Positions 36,365 through 44,692 of a DNA stretch of 64,000 nucleotides are shown piece by piece. The position numbers and the translations under genes were made by a program. Location: positions 806,001 to 870,000 of the forward strand of contig JACKCF010000001.1 in assembly GCA_020634165.1 (NCBI GenBank). The letters are read 5' to 3'. Under the pieces are notes generated by a model. It saw only the letters and a program-made list of their open reading frames with translations, searched no databases and was not told where the DNA came from. Source of the DNA: Anaerolineaceae bacterium (GTDB lineage: Bacteria; Chloroflexota; Anaerolineae; Aggregatilineales; Phototrophicaceae). Each line of letters opens with the position of its first letter. Within the stretch, counting starts at the first letter, position 1.

Positions 36365-36745
36365 CTACCACTCTCGCTCGCCCTCGAACTTGTCGCCATA
36401 AAACGCGGCAATGACTTCAATCTTGCCAATGATCTGCTTATTGAACGCCTCCAACTCACCCGAAGGAATCCATAATTCGCGGTGGAATGCATTGCCGACG
36501 ACCTGCTCCTCGTATTGGGCGAGGTAAGCAGTTGGTACGATGAAGCGCGTCACGGCCCCCATATAGCCGGAATTCTCATCAGTTGGGTTCCACTTACTGG
36601 CGATTTCCTCTGCATACGACGGGTTCAGCACCGGATAGAAAATTGGCTGTTCGGGGTGCCTCGGTGGGAATGCCGTATAGCCGCTCTCCTGAATCAGCTT
36701 CAACTCATAGATGCCCACAGGTCGATAGAGCGTTGTTGTTTCCAA
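36365..36745 (-). CDS. Conserved hypothetical protein, 126 aa
   Basis: A soluble protein with conserved-looking, alternating pattern: LYRPVGIYELKLIQESGYTAFPPRHPEQPIFYPVLNPSYAEEIASKWN ... GYMGAVTRFIVPTAYLAQYEEQVVGNAFHRELWIPSGELEAFNKQIIGKIEVIAAFYG. I associate this pattern with small bacterial proteins sometimes labelled ADP-ribosylation/crystallin-like, but cannot confirm a function. I prefer the TTG start at 36745 because GGAGAC precedes it by 6-7 nt; a longer frame from 36799 would overlap the WD40 gene. Confidence 0.6.
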   Translation of the reverse strand: METTTLYRPVGIYELKLIQESGYTAFPPRHPEQPIFYPVLNPSYAEEIASKWNPTDENSGYMGAVTRFIVPTAYLAQYEEQVVGNAFHRELWIPSGELEAFNKQIIGKIEVIAAFYGDKFEGEREW

Positions 36746-36780
36746 GAAGGTGTCTCCAAAATTCTGACTTTTGGCACTTT

Positions 36781-37746
36781 TCAAGCATCTAGATTGCACA
36801 CTTTATCATGAGTGTTGACATTCCACATGCTTGCTGTTCCGTCGTAGTAGCCCGTGACGAGTAGTTCATCAGTTGGACTGAATGTGGCGCTTACAACAGC
36901 CTCGCTATTCTCGCGTAATACAAACAGGCGTTTGCCACTGGATACGTCGTATACCTTCGTTTCGTAGTCACGGTTGATTGGATTTGAATTGGAGTTAGCG
37001 GCTAGCATCTGCCCATTGTGGCTAAAAGAGATGTTGGTTACGCTGTCGGCTGCACCGCTGCCAACTGAACTTATTTCATCTCCTGTTTTGACATCCCATA
37101 TTCGAGCAATCGGCATCTCGTATCCTGTGGTAGCGATGTATTGGCTATCGAATGTAAAAGTCGCACTCAAAATAAGTGCAGGTGCGTGAATTGTCGAAAC
37201 GAGTTGCCTTGAAGTGGTATCCCAGATACTGATGCTTTGATTGATAATTGCGGCTACGTACTGACCATCTGGACTAAGGACAGTCTTTATGATTTCATTG
37301 ACGTCCAATTGCCAGTTTTCTACTAGCTCTCCTGTAGCTACGTCCCAGTGAATGATGCGGCCATCTACGTCCGCTGTCACTAAAGTAGATTGATCTGAAC
37401 TAAAAGCCAGGCCACTAATGGTTGCAGCATGTCCACGAAGAATATGGTGCAGATTGCCTCTGCTCGCTTCCCATATAACAACAGTTCGATCCCTACCGCC
37501 AGTGGCAACAAATTCCCCATTTGGACTATATACAGCTCTGTATACTTCGTCCATGTGAGCTTCTAACCGATGTAATAGTTGGCATGTTTCTACATCCCAA
37601 ATCACGGCTGTAGTATCTGCGCTTACTGTGACAACATGGAGCGAATCTGGACTAAACGCCGCATTATAGACGGCTTTGTTGTTCGATGTTGATTGTATAT
37701 CCATAGTGAAAGCCAGGACCAATAGCACTAAAGTAAACAAATTCAT
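36781..37746 (-). CDS. Secreted WD40-repeat protein
   Basis: A 321-aa protein with a short N-terminal signal or anchor (MNLFTLVLLVLAFTM) and seven WD40-like blades. Examples are VYNAAFSPDSLHVVTVSADTTAVIWDVETCQ, VYRAVYSPNGEFVATGGRDRTVVIWEAS, ISGLAFSSDQSTLVTADVDGRIIHWDVATG and VVSATFSPTDELLVTGYYDGTASMWNVNT. A single seven-bladed propeller with no fused domain, so a scaffold or binding protein. Codon use is more AT-rich than the flanking genes. Confidence 0.85.
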   Translation of the reverse strand: MNLFTLVLLVLAFTMDIQSTSNNKAVYNAAFSPDSLHVVTVSADTTAVIWDVETCQLLHRLEAHMDEVYRAVYSPNGEFVATGGRDRTVVIWEASRGNLHHILRGHAATISGLAFSSDQSTLVTADVDGRIIHWDVATGELVENWQLDVNEIIKTVLSPDGQYVAAIINQSISIWDTTSRQLVSTIHAPALILSATFTFDSQYIATTGYEMPIARIWDVKTGDEISSVGSGAADSVTNISFSHNGQMLAANSNSNPINRDYETKVYDVSSGKRLFVLRENSEAVVSATFSPTDELLVTGYYDGTASMWNVNTHDKVCNLDA

Positions 37747-37760
37747 CTTTTGCTCTCCAA

Positions 37761-38117
37761 TTACGCATCATCACCCTTAAGCCCATCCGTCAGATGCACG
37801 ATGGCGATCCACAGGCCGCGCACATTGCGATACAACGCCACGCCGACGACGATCAGCGCCACCAGCGGCACGCTCAGTTTGACAGCAAGCGGCAAATCCG
37901 GCGCACTAAATTCCAGCACGAAAAACAGCGCCAGCGCCAAAAAGGGCAGTATCGAAATCCAGATGATACTCGCGCCAGCGGATTCGCCCGATTTGCGCTC
38001 AAAGTAGACGCCGCAGACTTCACACTGCTGCCGAACCGATACCAGGCCTTCGCTGATGTGCCCCTGCCCACAGTTTGGGCAGCGCAGCCGGAACCCGTCC
38101 CATAGTGTTTTCAGCAT
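37761..38117 (-). CDS. DUF983 membrane protein
   Basis: A 118-aa protein: an N-terminal zinc ribbon (LRCPNCGQGHISEGLVSVRQQCEVCGVYFER, four Cys) then two membrane helices (IIWISILPFLALALFFVLEF and LSVPLVALIVVGVALYRNV). This is the DUF983 pattern; those genes often lie near cytochrome oxidase genes in proteobacteria, but not here. Function unknown. Confidence 0.85.
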   Translation of the reverse strand: MLKTLWDGFRLRCPNCGQGHISEGLVSVRQQCEVCGVYFERKSGESAGASIIWISILPFLALALFFVLEFSAPDLPLAVKLSVPLVALIVVGVALYRNVRGLWIAIVHLTDGLKGDDA

Positions 38118-38159
38118 AGTCGTATTCTATCCTCTCTGGATTTGCGTCACCTGACGGTT

Positions 38160-38340
38160 ACTGGACGGCTCACCTTTGTCGTGATTTTTCGCAGCACGCA
38201 ATCCTCGGAACCACATCTCTCTGTGCCTTTGTGCCTCTGAGTCTTTGTGTTGATCGTTTTCTTTGCGTACTTCGCGCCTTGGCGTTGATCTTTTACTCAG
38301 CACTCAGTCCTCGTTACTTAGCACTTGATTCTACACCCTA
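38160..38340. repeat. Dispersed CTTTGTGCC / ACTCAGCACTCAGTCCTC repeat DNA
   Basis: Intergenic low-complexity stretch rich in CTCTGTGCCTTTGTGCCTC-type sequence and ending with ACTCAGCACTCAGTCCTC at 38295-38312, an 18-nt exact match to the unit of the tandem array at 54080-54715. Related fragments in reverse orientation are near 51550-51650. Confidence 0.65.
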
Positions 38341-38401
38341 CGGCAGAGCGATGGCATTGGCTATAATCAGCCGTAACATTGTTTACTCATTTGAAAGGGC
38401 G

Positions 38402-38779
38402 ATGATGCAGCCCAACCAGAACCGCAAGCAGCGCCAGCTCCGCCTGGAAATGCCCAAAGACCCAGCGACCTATTCCAATGCTGTCATGATTAGCAACACA
38501 GCCAGCAACACGGAAATCATCTTTGATTTTATGCAGATCATGCCGAATGACCCGCGTGCCCGCGTGCAGAATCGCATCGTCATGACACCGACGCATGCCA
38601 AAATGTTCATGAACGCGCTCAAGCAAAATCTGGATCGATTTGAAGCCAAAAATGGTGAAATCAAACTGCCTCAAGGCCCGCCAACTCTGGCCGATCAACT
38701 ATTTAGTGGCATAGCAACGCCGGATGCCGATGGCAATATTCGCGGCGATGAAGAAGGTGACGACCATGATGACCAGTGA
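38402..38779 (+). CDS. DUF3467 protein
   Basis: A 125-aa protein of the DUF3467 family: PATYSNAVMISNTASNTEIIFDFMQIMPNDPRARVQNRIVMTPTHAKMFMNALKQNLDRFEAKNGEI. That is nearly the whole domain and is shared by many bacteria and archaea without known function. The end is acidic. Tandem ATGs at 38402 and 38405; the second has the better-spaced AAAGGG. Overlaps the translin-like gene by 14 nt, so co-translated. Confidence 0.85.
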   Translation: MMQPNQNRKQRQLRLEMPKDPATYSNAVMISNTASNTEIIFDFMQIMPNDPRARVQNRIVMTPTHAKMFMNALKQNLDRFEAKNGEIKLPQGPPTLADQLFSGIATPDADGNIRGDEEGDDHDDQ

Positions 38780-39464
38780 TCTGAATACCATTGCCGATGA
38801 AATCCGCGCCGACTTTACAGAGAAGAATGACGCCCGTGACAAGGCGATTTCGCTATCTCGCGAACTGATTCGCTACTGCTCACAGACCATCCGTGCCATC
38901 CATCGCCGCGAGTGGGACCAGGCCGATGAGCAAATGTCCCAGGTCGATGATAAGTCAGCGGAACTGCGGGCTATTGTGCTGCCCTATCCTGAGCTGTACC
39001 ACACCGGCTATACGCAGGATGCCTTCAAAGAGGTTGTCGAGGCCCATGCGACCTATGCCATTATCAAGGATGTGCCGCTGCCCACGCCGCGCGCGCTCCA
39101 GGCGGAAAGTGCCACCTACCTCAAGGGCCTGGGAGAAGCCGCCACCGAACTGCGCCGTTTCATTCTCGATATTCTGCGGCGGCCCGATGGTGATTTGCCG
39201 GAAGCCGAACGCCTGCTGACCTGGATGGATGATGTCTACGACCAGCTTGTGACGTTTGATTTCCCCGATGCGCTGACCTACGGCCTGCGTCGTCAAACAG
39301 ACATCGTGCGCGGTGTGCTGGAACGTACACGCGGCGATATGACCCACAGCATTCGTCAGCAGCGTATGCAGGAAGCACTGGCCCGCTTTGCCAAACACCT
39401 CGGTGAAGACTGGGATGGTTCGTCTGTTATTGCAGACTCCGATAGCGACGACGAAGCTGAATAA
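38766..39464 (+). CDS. Translin-family protein
   Basis: A 232-aa all-alpha protein of the translin superfamily (RNA/ssDNA-binding octamers in eukaryotes; archaeal and bacterial members uncharacterised). Visible features: ARDKAISLSRELIRYCSQTIRAIHRREWDQADEQM, ELYHTGYTQDAFKEVVEAHATYAIIKDVPLP, YLKGLGEAATELRRFILDILRRPD, ALTYGLRRQTDIVRGVLERTRGDMTHSIRQQRMQEAL. The Glu/Asp triad that gives TRAX its RNase activity cannot be judged without alignment. The end is acidic (DSDSDDEAE). Starts within the end of the DUF3467 gene (ATG 38766 or 38769, GAAGG upstream). Confidence 0.75.
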   Translation: MMTSDLNTIADEIRADFTEKNDARDKAISLSRELIRYCSQTIRAIHRREWDQADEQMSQVDDKSAELRAIVLPYPELYHTGYTQDAFKEVVEAHATYAIIKDVPLPTPRALQAESATYLKGLGEAATELRRFILDILRRPDGDLPEAERLLTWMDDVYDQLVTFDFPDALTYGLRRQTDIVRGVLERTRGDMTHSIRQQRMQEALARFAKHLGEDWDGSSVIADSDSDDEAE

Positions 39465-39472
39465 GAACCATC

Positions 39473-39500
39473 GTAGTGGCAAGGCATACCTTGCCACTAC
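39473..39500. repeat. Dispersed palindrome, 12-bp arms
   Basis: GTAGTGGCAAGG-CATA-CCTTGCCACTAC, perfect arms, no T-run. It keeps the GTAG...CTAC ends and central CAT of the other palindromes at 35763, 51680 and 53134. Confidence 0.6.
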
Positions 39501-39527
39501 ACGCATCTGTTAGTTTCATCTCCGCAC

Positions 39528-39555
39528 TTGACGCCTGAGAGGGCATCTCTATAAT
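39528..39555 (+). promoter_or_regulatory. Promoter of rplJL
   Basis: -35 TTGACG (39528-39533), 16-bp spacer, -10 TATAAT (39550-39555): a near-consensus housekeeping promoter about 215 nt before rplJ, leaving room for the L10 leader. Confidence 0.75.
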
Positions 39556-39574
39556 GGTGCCCGTACAAGTGGAT

Positions 39575-39700
39575 AGGTTTTCTCTCTTCCAGAGACAGCC
39601 GGGGGGCATTAGCCCTTAAAATTTCCCTGCCGAGGACGAGCCACAAGCGACCATTAAACGTGATGGGCGACCTCGGCGTGTGCGGGTCGCTTTTTTAGTT
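39575..39700 (+). promoter_or_regulatory. Ribosomal protein L10 leader with attenuator
   Basis: The untranslated leader of rplJ holds two interleaved pairings: GCCGAGG (39629-39635) with CCTCGGC (39671-39677), and AAGCGACC (39645-39652) with GGTCGCTT (39685-39692) followed by TTTTTT. They cannot form together in a simple fold, so they look like an antiterminator/terminator switch. In other bacteria the L10-(L12)4 complex binds this leader to repress the operon. Assignment is by position and structure, not by covariance search. Confidence 0.7.
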
Positions 39701-39769
39701 GTTCGGATGTTAGTTCAGTCGACCCTCACCCCTTAGGTGAGGCGCTAGCTAACCAGAAAGGAGTGTCCG

Positions 39770-40354
39770 TTGGCAATCAGTCGTGGTCGTAAAGAAGAAC
39801 TGGTTGCACAGTACGTTGAACTGCTTGAGGTGAGCGATGGTCTGACCATCGTCCAAACGCAGGGCATGACTGTGCCGAAGGTTCAGGAACTACGCAAAGT
39901 CATTCTCGATGCTGGCGGGCAATACGTTATTGCCAAAAACACCCTGATGACCAAAGCAATGGAGCAGGTCGGCTGGACCGTTCCTGAAGAACTGCTTGCT
40001 GGTCCGACAGGGGTGGTCTTTGGTAAGGATAACTTCCCCGGTGTGGTGAAGGCACTACTCAAGCACATCAAAGACGTGGACCTCGCGGAAGATAAATTCG
40101 CGGTCACGGGTGGTGTTCTGGGTGGGGCGGATGTCTTCGGTGCGGCAAGCGTCGAGGAAATCGCCAATATGCCAACCTTGCCGGAGATTCAGGCACAGAT
40201 TCTGGGCCTGCTCGTCCAACCTGCGACGAACCTGGTCAGTGTGTTGCAAGCCGCCAATGGTGGCGTCGTCAACGTACTCCAGGCCGCCGATGCGCAGGTC
40301 ATCAACGTGTTGCAAGCCTGGCTGCATAAGCGTGAACAGGAAGGCGCAGCCTAA
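39770..40354 (+). CDS. rplJ: 50S ribosomal protein L10
   Basis: The L10 stalk base protein that anchors L7/L12 dimers. 194 aa: AISRGRKEELVAQYVELLEVSDGLTIVQTQGMTVPKVQELRKVILDAGGQYVIAKNTLMTKAM, then GPTGVVFGKDNFPGVVKALLKHIKD. The C-terminal helix with tandem VLQAANGGVVNVLQAADAQVINVLQAWL-like repeats is longer than in E. coli (165 aa) and offers more L12-binding segments. Start is TTG, with AAAGGAG 6-7 nt upstream. Confidence 0.95.
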   Translation: MAISRGRKEELVAQYVELLEVSDGLTIVQTQGMTVPKVQELRKVILDAGGQYVIAKNTLMTKAMEQVGWTVPEELLAGPTGVVFGKDNFPGVVKALLKHIKDVDLAEDKFAVTGGVLGGADVFGAASVEEIANMPTLPEIQAQILGLLVQPATNLVSVLQAANGGVVNVLQAADAQVINVLQAWLHKREQEGAA

Positions 40355-40496
40355 GGCTGTCTGGTCTTTCAATCGCGCATCGTTGAGCAATTTCGTATTG
40401 TCAGTTAGCCCTATCATTTAGCTAGTCAACCAATTTGTGAGCGTATTTGACCGGGCAATATCGTCCGGCAGATCATCAAGGAAAGGAACCAATCAA

Positions 40497-40892
40497 ATGG
40501 CTGATGTTGCAGCTCTTGTTGAAGAAATCGCTGGTCTGACCCTGTTGGAAGCAAGCGAACTGAAGAAAGCCCTGGAAGAAAAGCTCGGTGTCGAAGCTGC
40601 CGTTGGTGGCGGTATGATGATGCCGATGATGGCTGGTGCTGCTCCGGCTGCCGCCGCTGCTGAAGAAGAAGTTGAAGAGCAGACCGAATTCACCGTCGTG
40701 CTCAAGGAAGCTGGCCCCAAGAAGATCGAAGTTATCAAGGTCGTGCGTGCCCTGACCAATCTCGGTCTGAAAGAAGCCAAGGACCTCGTCGAAGGCGCTC
40801 CGAACAATGTTCTGGAAGAAGTTGGCAAGGACGTTGCCGAAGACGCCAAGAAGAAGCTGGAAGAAGCCGGCGCTGCTGTCGACTTGAAATAA
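40497..40892 (+). CDS. rplL: 50S ribosomal protein L7/L12
   Basis: 131-aa stalk protein that recruits translation GTPases. N-terminal dimerisation domain (MADVAALVEEIAGLTLLEASELKKALEEKLGVEAAVGG), Ala-rich hinge (MMPMMAGAAPAAAAAEEEVEEQ), and C-terminal domain (TEFTVVLKEAGPKKIEVIKVVRALTNLGLKEAKDLVEGAPNNVLEEVGKDVAEDAKKKLEEAGA). Co-transcribed with rplJ, and read from the AAGGAACC-preceded ATG at 40497. The usual upstream rplK-rplA are absent. Confidence 0.97.
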   Translation: MADVAALVEEIAGLTLLEASELKKALEEKLGVEAAVGGGMMMPMMAGAAPAAAAAEEEVEEQTEFTVVLKEAGPKKIEVIKVVRALTNLGLKEAKDLVEGAPNNVLEEVGKDVAEDAKKKLEEAGAAVDLK

Positions 40893-40923
40893 CATCCTGC
40901 GACAAAATTGACCCGCTATACGG

Positions 40924-40955
40924 AAAGCAGTCGGCATCCCCGGCTGCTTTTTATA
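40924..40955 (+). terminator. Terminator of rplJL
   Basis: GAAAGCAGTCGG/CCGGCTGCTTT stem (one G-U) and TTTTT. Confidence 0.7.
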
Positions 40956-41093
40956 TTCATAGCTAGGTCTATAGTGACAATAATCATGCCTCTTACATGA
41001 CCACATTGGTCATAAGTTAGTAGAACATATCAAGTGAAGCACAGTCGTTGCTCATCGTAGTAGCGGCTGAAACTATGATTCTTTCGCTGTTGC

Positions 41094-41137
41094 AGCCGGA
41101 AGTGTGCTCCCTATATGAGCGTCCTTCCGGCTTTTGT
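41094..41137 (+). terminator. Second hairpin terminator, upstream of hydrolase-like gene
   Basis: AGCCGGAAG/CTTCCGGCT perfect 9-bp stem with a 21-nt loop and TTTGTTTT. It lies between the rplJL terminator and the next gene, so it ends either read-through or a short transcript begun in 40960-41090. Confidence 0.65.
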
Positions 41138-41190
41138 TTTCAGAGTGCTGTTGTACGGTACAGCACTTTTGGGGGTTAGGGAGCAGCAAC

Positions 41191-42444
41191 ATGAAGAGAT
41201 TTTTGCTCGTTATGATAATGTTGGCTGTGCTCGGTCTGCCAACGATTGTAGCACAGGAAGAGGGCGGGCCAGCGCATGTCGGCTTACGTCCTGATGCACC
41301 AGAGTACGCGCTGCATGGACCCTATTGGGTGGGTACGAGGGAAGTGGTCATCAATCCTGATTCAGAGCGATCATTGCCAGCAACGATCTGGTATCCGGCG
41401 CTTAACCCGGATGGGGCTGAAGAAGCTGTCGTATACGATCTAGGGATCGCTGATCTTTTACCAGAAGCTTGGGCAGCATTCCAGTTGAATGACTATGCAG
41501 GTCATGCGCTGCTTAATGCACAGGTCGATGCCGCTGGTGGACCCTACCCGTTAGTCATTATGTCTCATGGCAATGGGGGGACGCGCTACTATGGCGCCTA
41601 TCTTTATGAACATTTGGCTTCTTATGGCATGGTTGTGATTGCGCCAAGCCATATTGGCAATAATATGCGCGCTGTATTTTTGCCTGATGATGTCATCAAC
41701 AATCAGCTCGGACCAACAACCATCCTGCGCCCACAAGATATCTCTGCGACCATTACCTATGCCAGCTCGTTGCCAGCAGATGATCCATTAGGCGGCATGG
41801 TTGACCCTGAACATATTGCTGTTATGGGGTTTGCCAACGGTGCCGATTCTGCACTCTTCCTGGCAGGGGCACCGCTGGATATGAATGTTTTCCAATCTTG
41901 GTGTGACAGTCACCCACAGTTTGAGGCACGTTGTACAGGTATCCTCGGATCGGAAGACGAGATGGCCGCTGCTGCGGGGCTGGACGCTGCGCCAGATGGG
42001 GCATGGCCGACAATGACGGATGATCGTATAGATACAATCGTCGCTCTTATTCCAGCAATGTGGTTTACAGAACCGGTTGATCTGGAAGCAATAAGCATTC
42101 CCACACTGGTGATGAACGGATCAGCAGAAACAATGGGTGCCAGCGAAGATGAAGTGGTCGCCATGTATAACCATCTGGCAGGTGAAAAAGCGCTTGTCAC
42201 GTTTATTGGCGGCGATACCGGTGTTCTTGGTGGGGATATTCCTGGACCCGCCCACGACTTCCCTGGATGGGCACACTTTGTCTATGATCCTGTATGGAAC
42301 CTTGAACGCTCTGCCGACTTGACCAGCCACTTCGTCACAGCCTTCTTGTTGACGCAGTTCTTTGGCGACGAAGCCGCTGCTGCTGCACTGTCAGCCGCTG
42401 CTGTACAGTTCCCCGGCATCATCTACGATACAAGTGGCTTCTAG
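41191..42444 (+). CDS. Secreted alpha/beta-hydrolase-like protein, nucleophile missing
   Basis: A 417-aa exported protein: signal peptide MKRFLLVMIMLAVLGLPTIVAQ. It then resembles the platelet-activating-factor acetylhydrolase/dienelactone-hydrolase-like group: GTREVVINPDSERSLPATIWYPALNP; YPLVIMSHGNGGTRYYGAYLYEHLASYGMVVIAPSHIGNN; HIAVMGFANGADSALFLAGAP. The nucleophile elbow is GFANG, with Ala in the Ser position. The late GPAHDFPGWAHFVYDP supplies possible His. It may bind rather than hydrolyse. The start follows TTAGGGAG. Confidence 0.78.
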   Translation: MKRFLLVMIMLAVLGLPTIVAQEEGGPAHVGLRPDAPEYALHGPYWVGTREVVINPDSERSLPATIWYPALNPDGAEEAVVYDLGIADLLPEAWAAFQLNDYAGHALLNAQVDAAGGPYPLVIMSHGNGGTRYYGAYLYEHLASYGMVVIAPSHIGNNMRAVFLPDDVINNQLGPTTILRPQDISATITYASSLPADDPLGGMVDPEHIAVMGFANGADSALFLAGAPLDMNVFQSWCDSHPQFEARCTGILGSEDEMAAAAGLDAAPDGAWPTMTDDRIDTIVALIPAMWFTEPVDLEAISIPTLVMNGSAETMGASEDEVVAMYNHLAGEKALVTFIGGDTGVLGGDIPGPAHDFPGWAHFVYDPVWNLERSADLTSHFVTAFLLTQFFGDEAAAAALSAAAVQFPGIIYDTSGF

Positions 42445-42477
42445 TGGTTTCTGAAACGTAATAGCGCAGTAGACCGT

Positions 42478-42509
42478 CGGGGCACGATCTATTTCGTGCC
42501 CCGTTTTTT
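42478..42509 (+). terminator. Rho-independent terminator
   Basis: CGGGGCACGA/TCGTGCCCCG perfect 10-bp stem, loop TCTATT, then TTTTTT. Confidence 0.9.
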
Positions 42510-42618
42510 ACGTATATTTGCCTTATGCCTTCACATCTGTGTTATGCGCCTATAATAGTGACGGATACACAGGTCGCTATACATGCGACTGTCAATTGCC
42601 CTAGAGGATAACTACCGC

Positions 42619-43845
42619 ATGCTAAGACTCATCACCGCGCTGCTCGCCCTGCTGATGTTTGCACTCCCCATCATGGCCCAGGAGGAGAGCGAAGATGCGC
42701 CGATCACGCTGCCCCTGGATTTTGATCGACTGGTGGAGGAGACCATCACCGACCGCGCATTTTACGACTGGTGGACGATTGACCTGTTTGAAAATGATGA
42801 GATTCACATCGAGATGACGGGCTATGATGGGCTGGCGCCGCTGCTGGGCATCCTTGACCCCGACCGTAACTTGGTCGCTCGCAGCGATACAGATGTGCAG
42901 CCGGAACCCAATGGCATCGCGACACTGGATTTTACAGCAGAATACGAGGGTCGCTATACAATCGTCGCCACGCGCGAAGGTAACGAGCAGGGAACCAGCA
43001 CAGGCGACTATACCCTGCTGGTCGGACTCATTGCGCGTGTGCCTTCACGGGAAAATGATCGTATTCCAGTGGAATTCCGCTGCCATGATGCCATCGCGAC
43101 CACAGCCTTGTTTTTCCAGGCGTTGGATGAATTTGGCCGACTGCAAGTGCCGCTGGAAGGGGATGCGGAAGCGCGAATGCGCATTACGGTCATCGGCGAA
43201 GGTGACTTTGAGCCGTTGATTCTGCTCCAGGTAAGCGACCGTAGCGATCAGTCCTGCATTGATGTGCCGCCGATTGTCGCGGAAGGCTTCAGCTATCAGG
43301 CCCCCGGAATGCAGCCAACGGGTGAAATAACTTCGCCGCGCATTGTGCAATCAACGCTGAGTTTGCAGGAACTGGATTGGGCTGATTACAGCCTGGATGT
43401 GCTCGTAGGCAGCCGCGATGGCCAGCCTGGGAAATTCGTCGTTTTCGTAGAGGGCTTGGAGATCAGCAGTCGCGGTGATATTGACATTATTCCCGTCCGG
43501 CGCGGTCCGATGGCGCGTAATACCCCTCTGAGCGCCTATATGCTGGCGGTGTCGATGCGCTTTGATCCGTTTGTGACGCTTTCAAATGTCGACGAAACGC
43601 TCTCGGTTGAGTGTGACGATGCAGGCATGGGTGACTGTGAAAATATGCCCTCCGCTGAGGATATCAGCTTTGTTATGACCTATCCCGACGATGTCACAGT
43701 CACGTTTGCGGGCCACCGCTTTGATGCAGGTGTGCAGCTTTTCCCTGACTATTTGGATACACAGGACCTTATCCTGCAAAGTCGCAATGGCAGCACACAT
43801 GGCACCTATGCGCTGATGTTCATTGGGGAATTACCGGCTCCCTAG
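42619..43845 (+). CDS. Secreted PPC-domain protein
   Basis: A 408-aa exported protein (signal peptide MLRLITALLALLMFALPIMAQ; AGAGGA upstream of ATG 42619). Residues about 30-140 form a pre-peptidase C-terminal (PPC)-like beta sandwich: YDWWTIDLFENDEIHIEMTGYDGLAPLLGILDPDRNLVARSDTD ... YEGRYTIVATREGNEQGTSTGDYTLLV. Two more beta domains of similar type follow. No peptidase domain is fused, so it may bind surfaces or polymers. Its stop shares a CTAG with the convergent GNAT gene. A TATAAT at 42551-42556 may be its -10. Confidence 0.75.
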   Translation: MLRLITALLALLMFALPIMAQEESEDAPITLPLDFDRLVEETITDRAFYDWWTIDLFENDEIHIEMTGYDGLAPLLGILDPDRNLVARSDTDVQPEPNGIATLDFTAEYEGRYTIVATREGNEQGTSTGDYTLLVGLIARVPSRENDRIPVEFRCHDAIATTALFFQALDEFGRLQVPLEGDAEARMRITVIGEGDFEPLILLQVSDRSDQSCIDVPPIVAEGFSYQAPGMQPTGEITSPRIVQSTLSLQELDWADYSLDVLVGSRDGQPGKFVVFVEGLEISSRGDIDIIPVRRGPMARNTPLSAYMLAVSMRFDPFVTLSNVDETLSVECDDAGMGDCENMPSAEDISFVMTYPDDVTVTFAGHRFDAGVQLFPDYLDTQDLILQSRNGSTHGTYALMFIGELPAP

Positions 43846-44666
43846 CCGTTAGAGGCGGCTTTGCGCCAGCTATGTTCGCGCAGGCCAAAATCGACATCGA
43901 CATAACCAAGTGACTGGTACATGCTTTTCGCCATATCCGAGGACCATATCCACGTATCCTGATAGCCTCGGTCGCTGATAACCCGCATCATGTAGTGCAT
44001 CAGCGCACTGCCGAACCCCTGCTTGCGATAGTCGGGCAGGGTTGAAACATCATAGATCGTCGCGCATCCGCCTGCATCGAGCAGGGTCCCAGTAGTGACA
44101 GGAATATCACCCAGATAGCCCGTGTAATGCAATGAGAAGGCATCGGGGCCGTAGCCATGCCGTGCATAGGCATCATAGACATAGCGCAGGTCCATCCCGA
44201 AGCCCTGGGTCGTTGCCTGCACCCATTCCGCCATCATGGCATCATCTTTGATCAACTCAATGCGGAAATCACCGTCAACCGGTGGCGCATCAATGTGCTT
44301 GGTGAGGTCCGTCCACAGCCAATTACCGCCTGGACCGCCCAGCATACCGCGTTTCTCCAACCGTTGGCCGAGGTCTTCCGGCAGATCACCAGGGAATACA
44401 AACCAGTCGATTGTGTCCAGATACTGCCCGATTTGCGCTAGTAGATCGTCGATTTGCTGTTCTATGCTGCCAGGGTTAGTCCAGCGCGTTTTAAGAATGA
44501 TATTTCCAGGGCATTCGTCTTTAGACACAATCCAGAACGAATCATCTGTATCGTGCATATGCACACCAGGCAATCCAGCGAAAATCTGCATATAGGCGAT
44601 CATATTCGCCTGGACCTGCTGCGGCTTCTCTGTATGCGATAAATCAAGCGGTTGGTTAGGCATCAT
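43842..44666 (-). CDS. GNAT-family N-acetyltransferase
   Basis: A 274-aa protein whose C-terminal half is a GNAT domain: ATIYDVSTLPDYRKQGFGSALMHYMMRVISDRGYQDTWIWSSDMAKSMYQSLGYVDVDF, with the acetyl-CoA motif RKQGFGSAL. The N-terminal 130 residues (TEKPQQVQANMIAYMQIFAGLPGVHMHDTDDSFWIVSKD...) look like a second, degenerate GNAT-like half. Substrate unknown. Minus strand, convergent with the PPC gene. Confidence 0.87.
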   Translation of the reverse strand: MMPNQPLDLSHTEKPQQVQANMIAYMQIFAGLPGVHMHDTDDSFWIVSKDECPGNIILKTRWTNPGSIEQQIDDLLAQIGQYLDTIDWFVFPGDLPEDLGQRLEKRGMLGGPGGNWLWTDLTKHIDAPPVDGDFRIELIKDDAMMAEWVQATTQGFGMDLRYVYDAYARHGYGPDAFSLHYTGYLGDIPVTTGTLLDAGGCATIYDVSTLPDYRKQGFGSALMHYMMRVISDRGYQDTWIWSSDMAKSMYQSLGYVDVDFGLREHSWRKAASNG

Positions 44667-44692
44667 ATGCCTTTGATACGGCTGACAATGGC

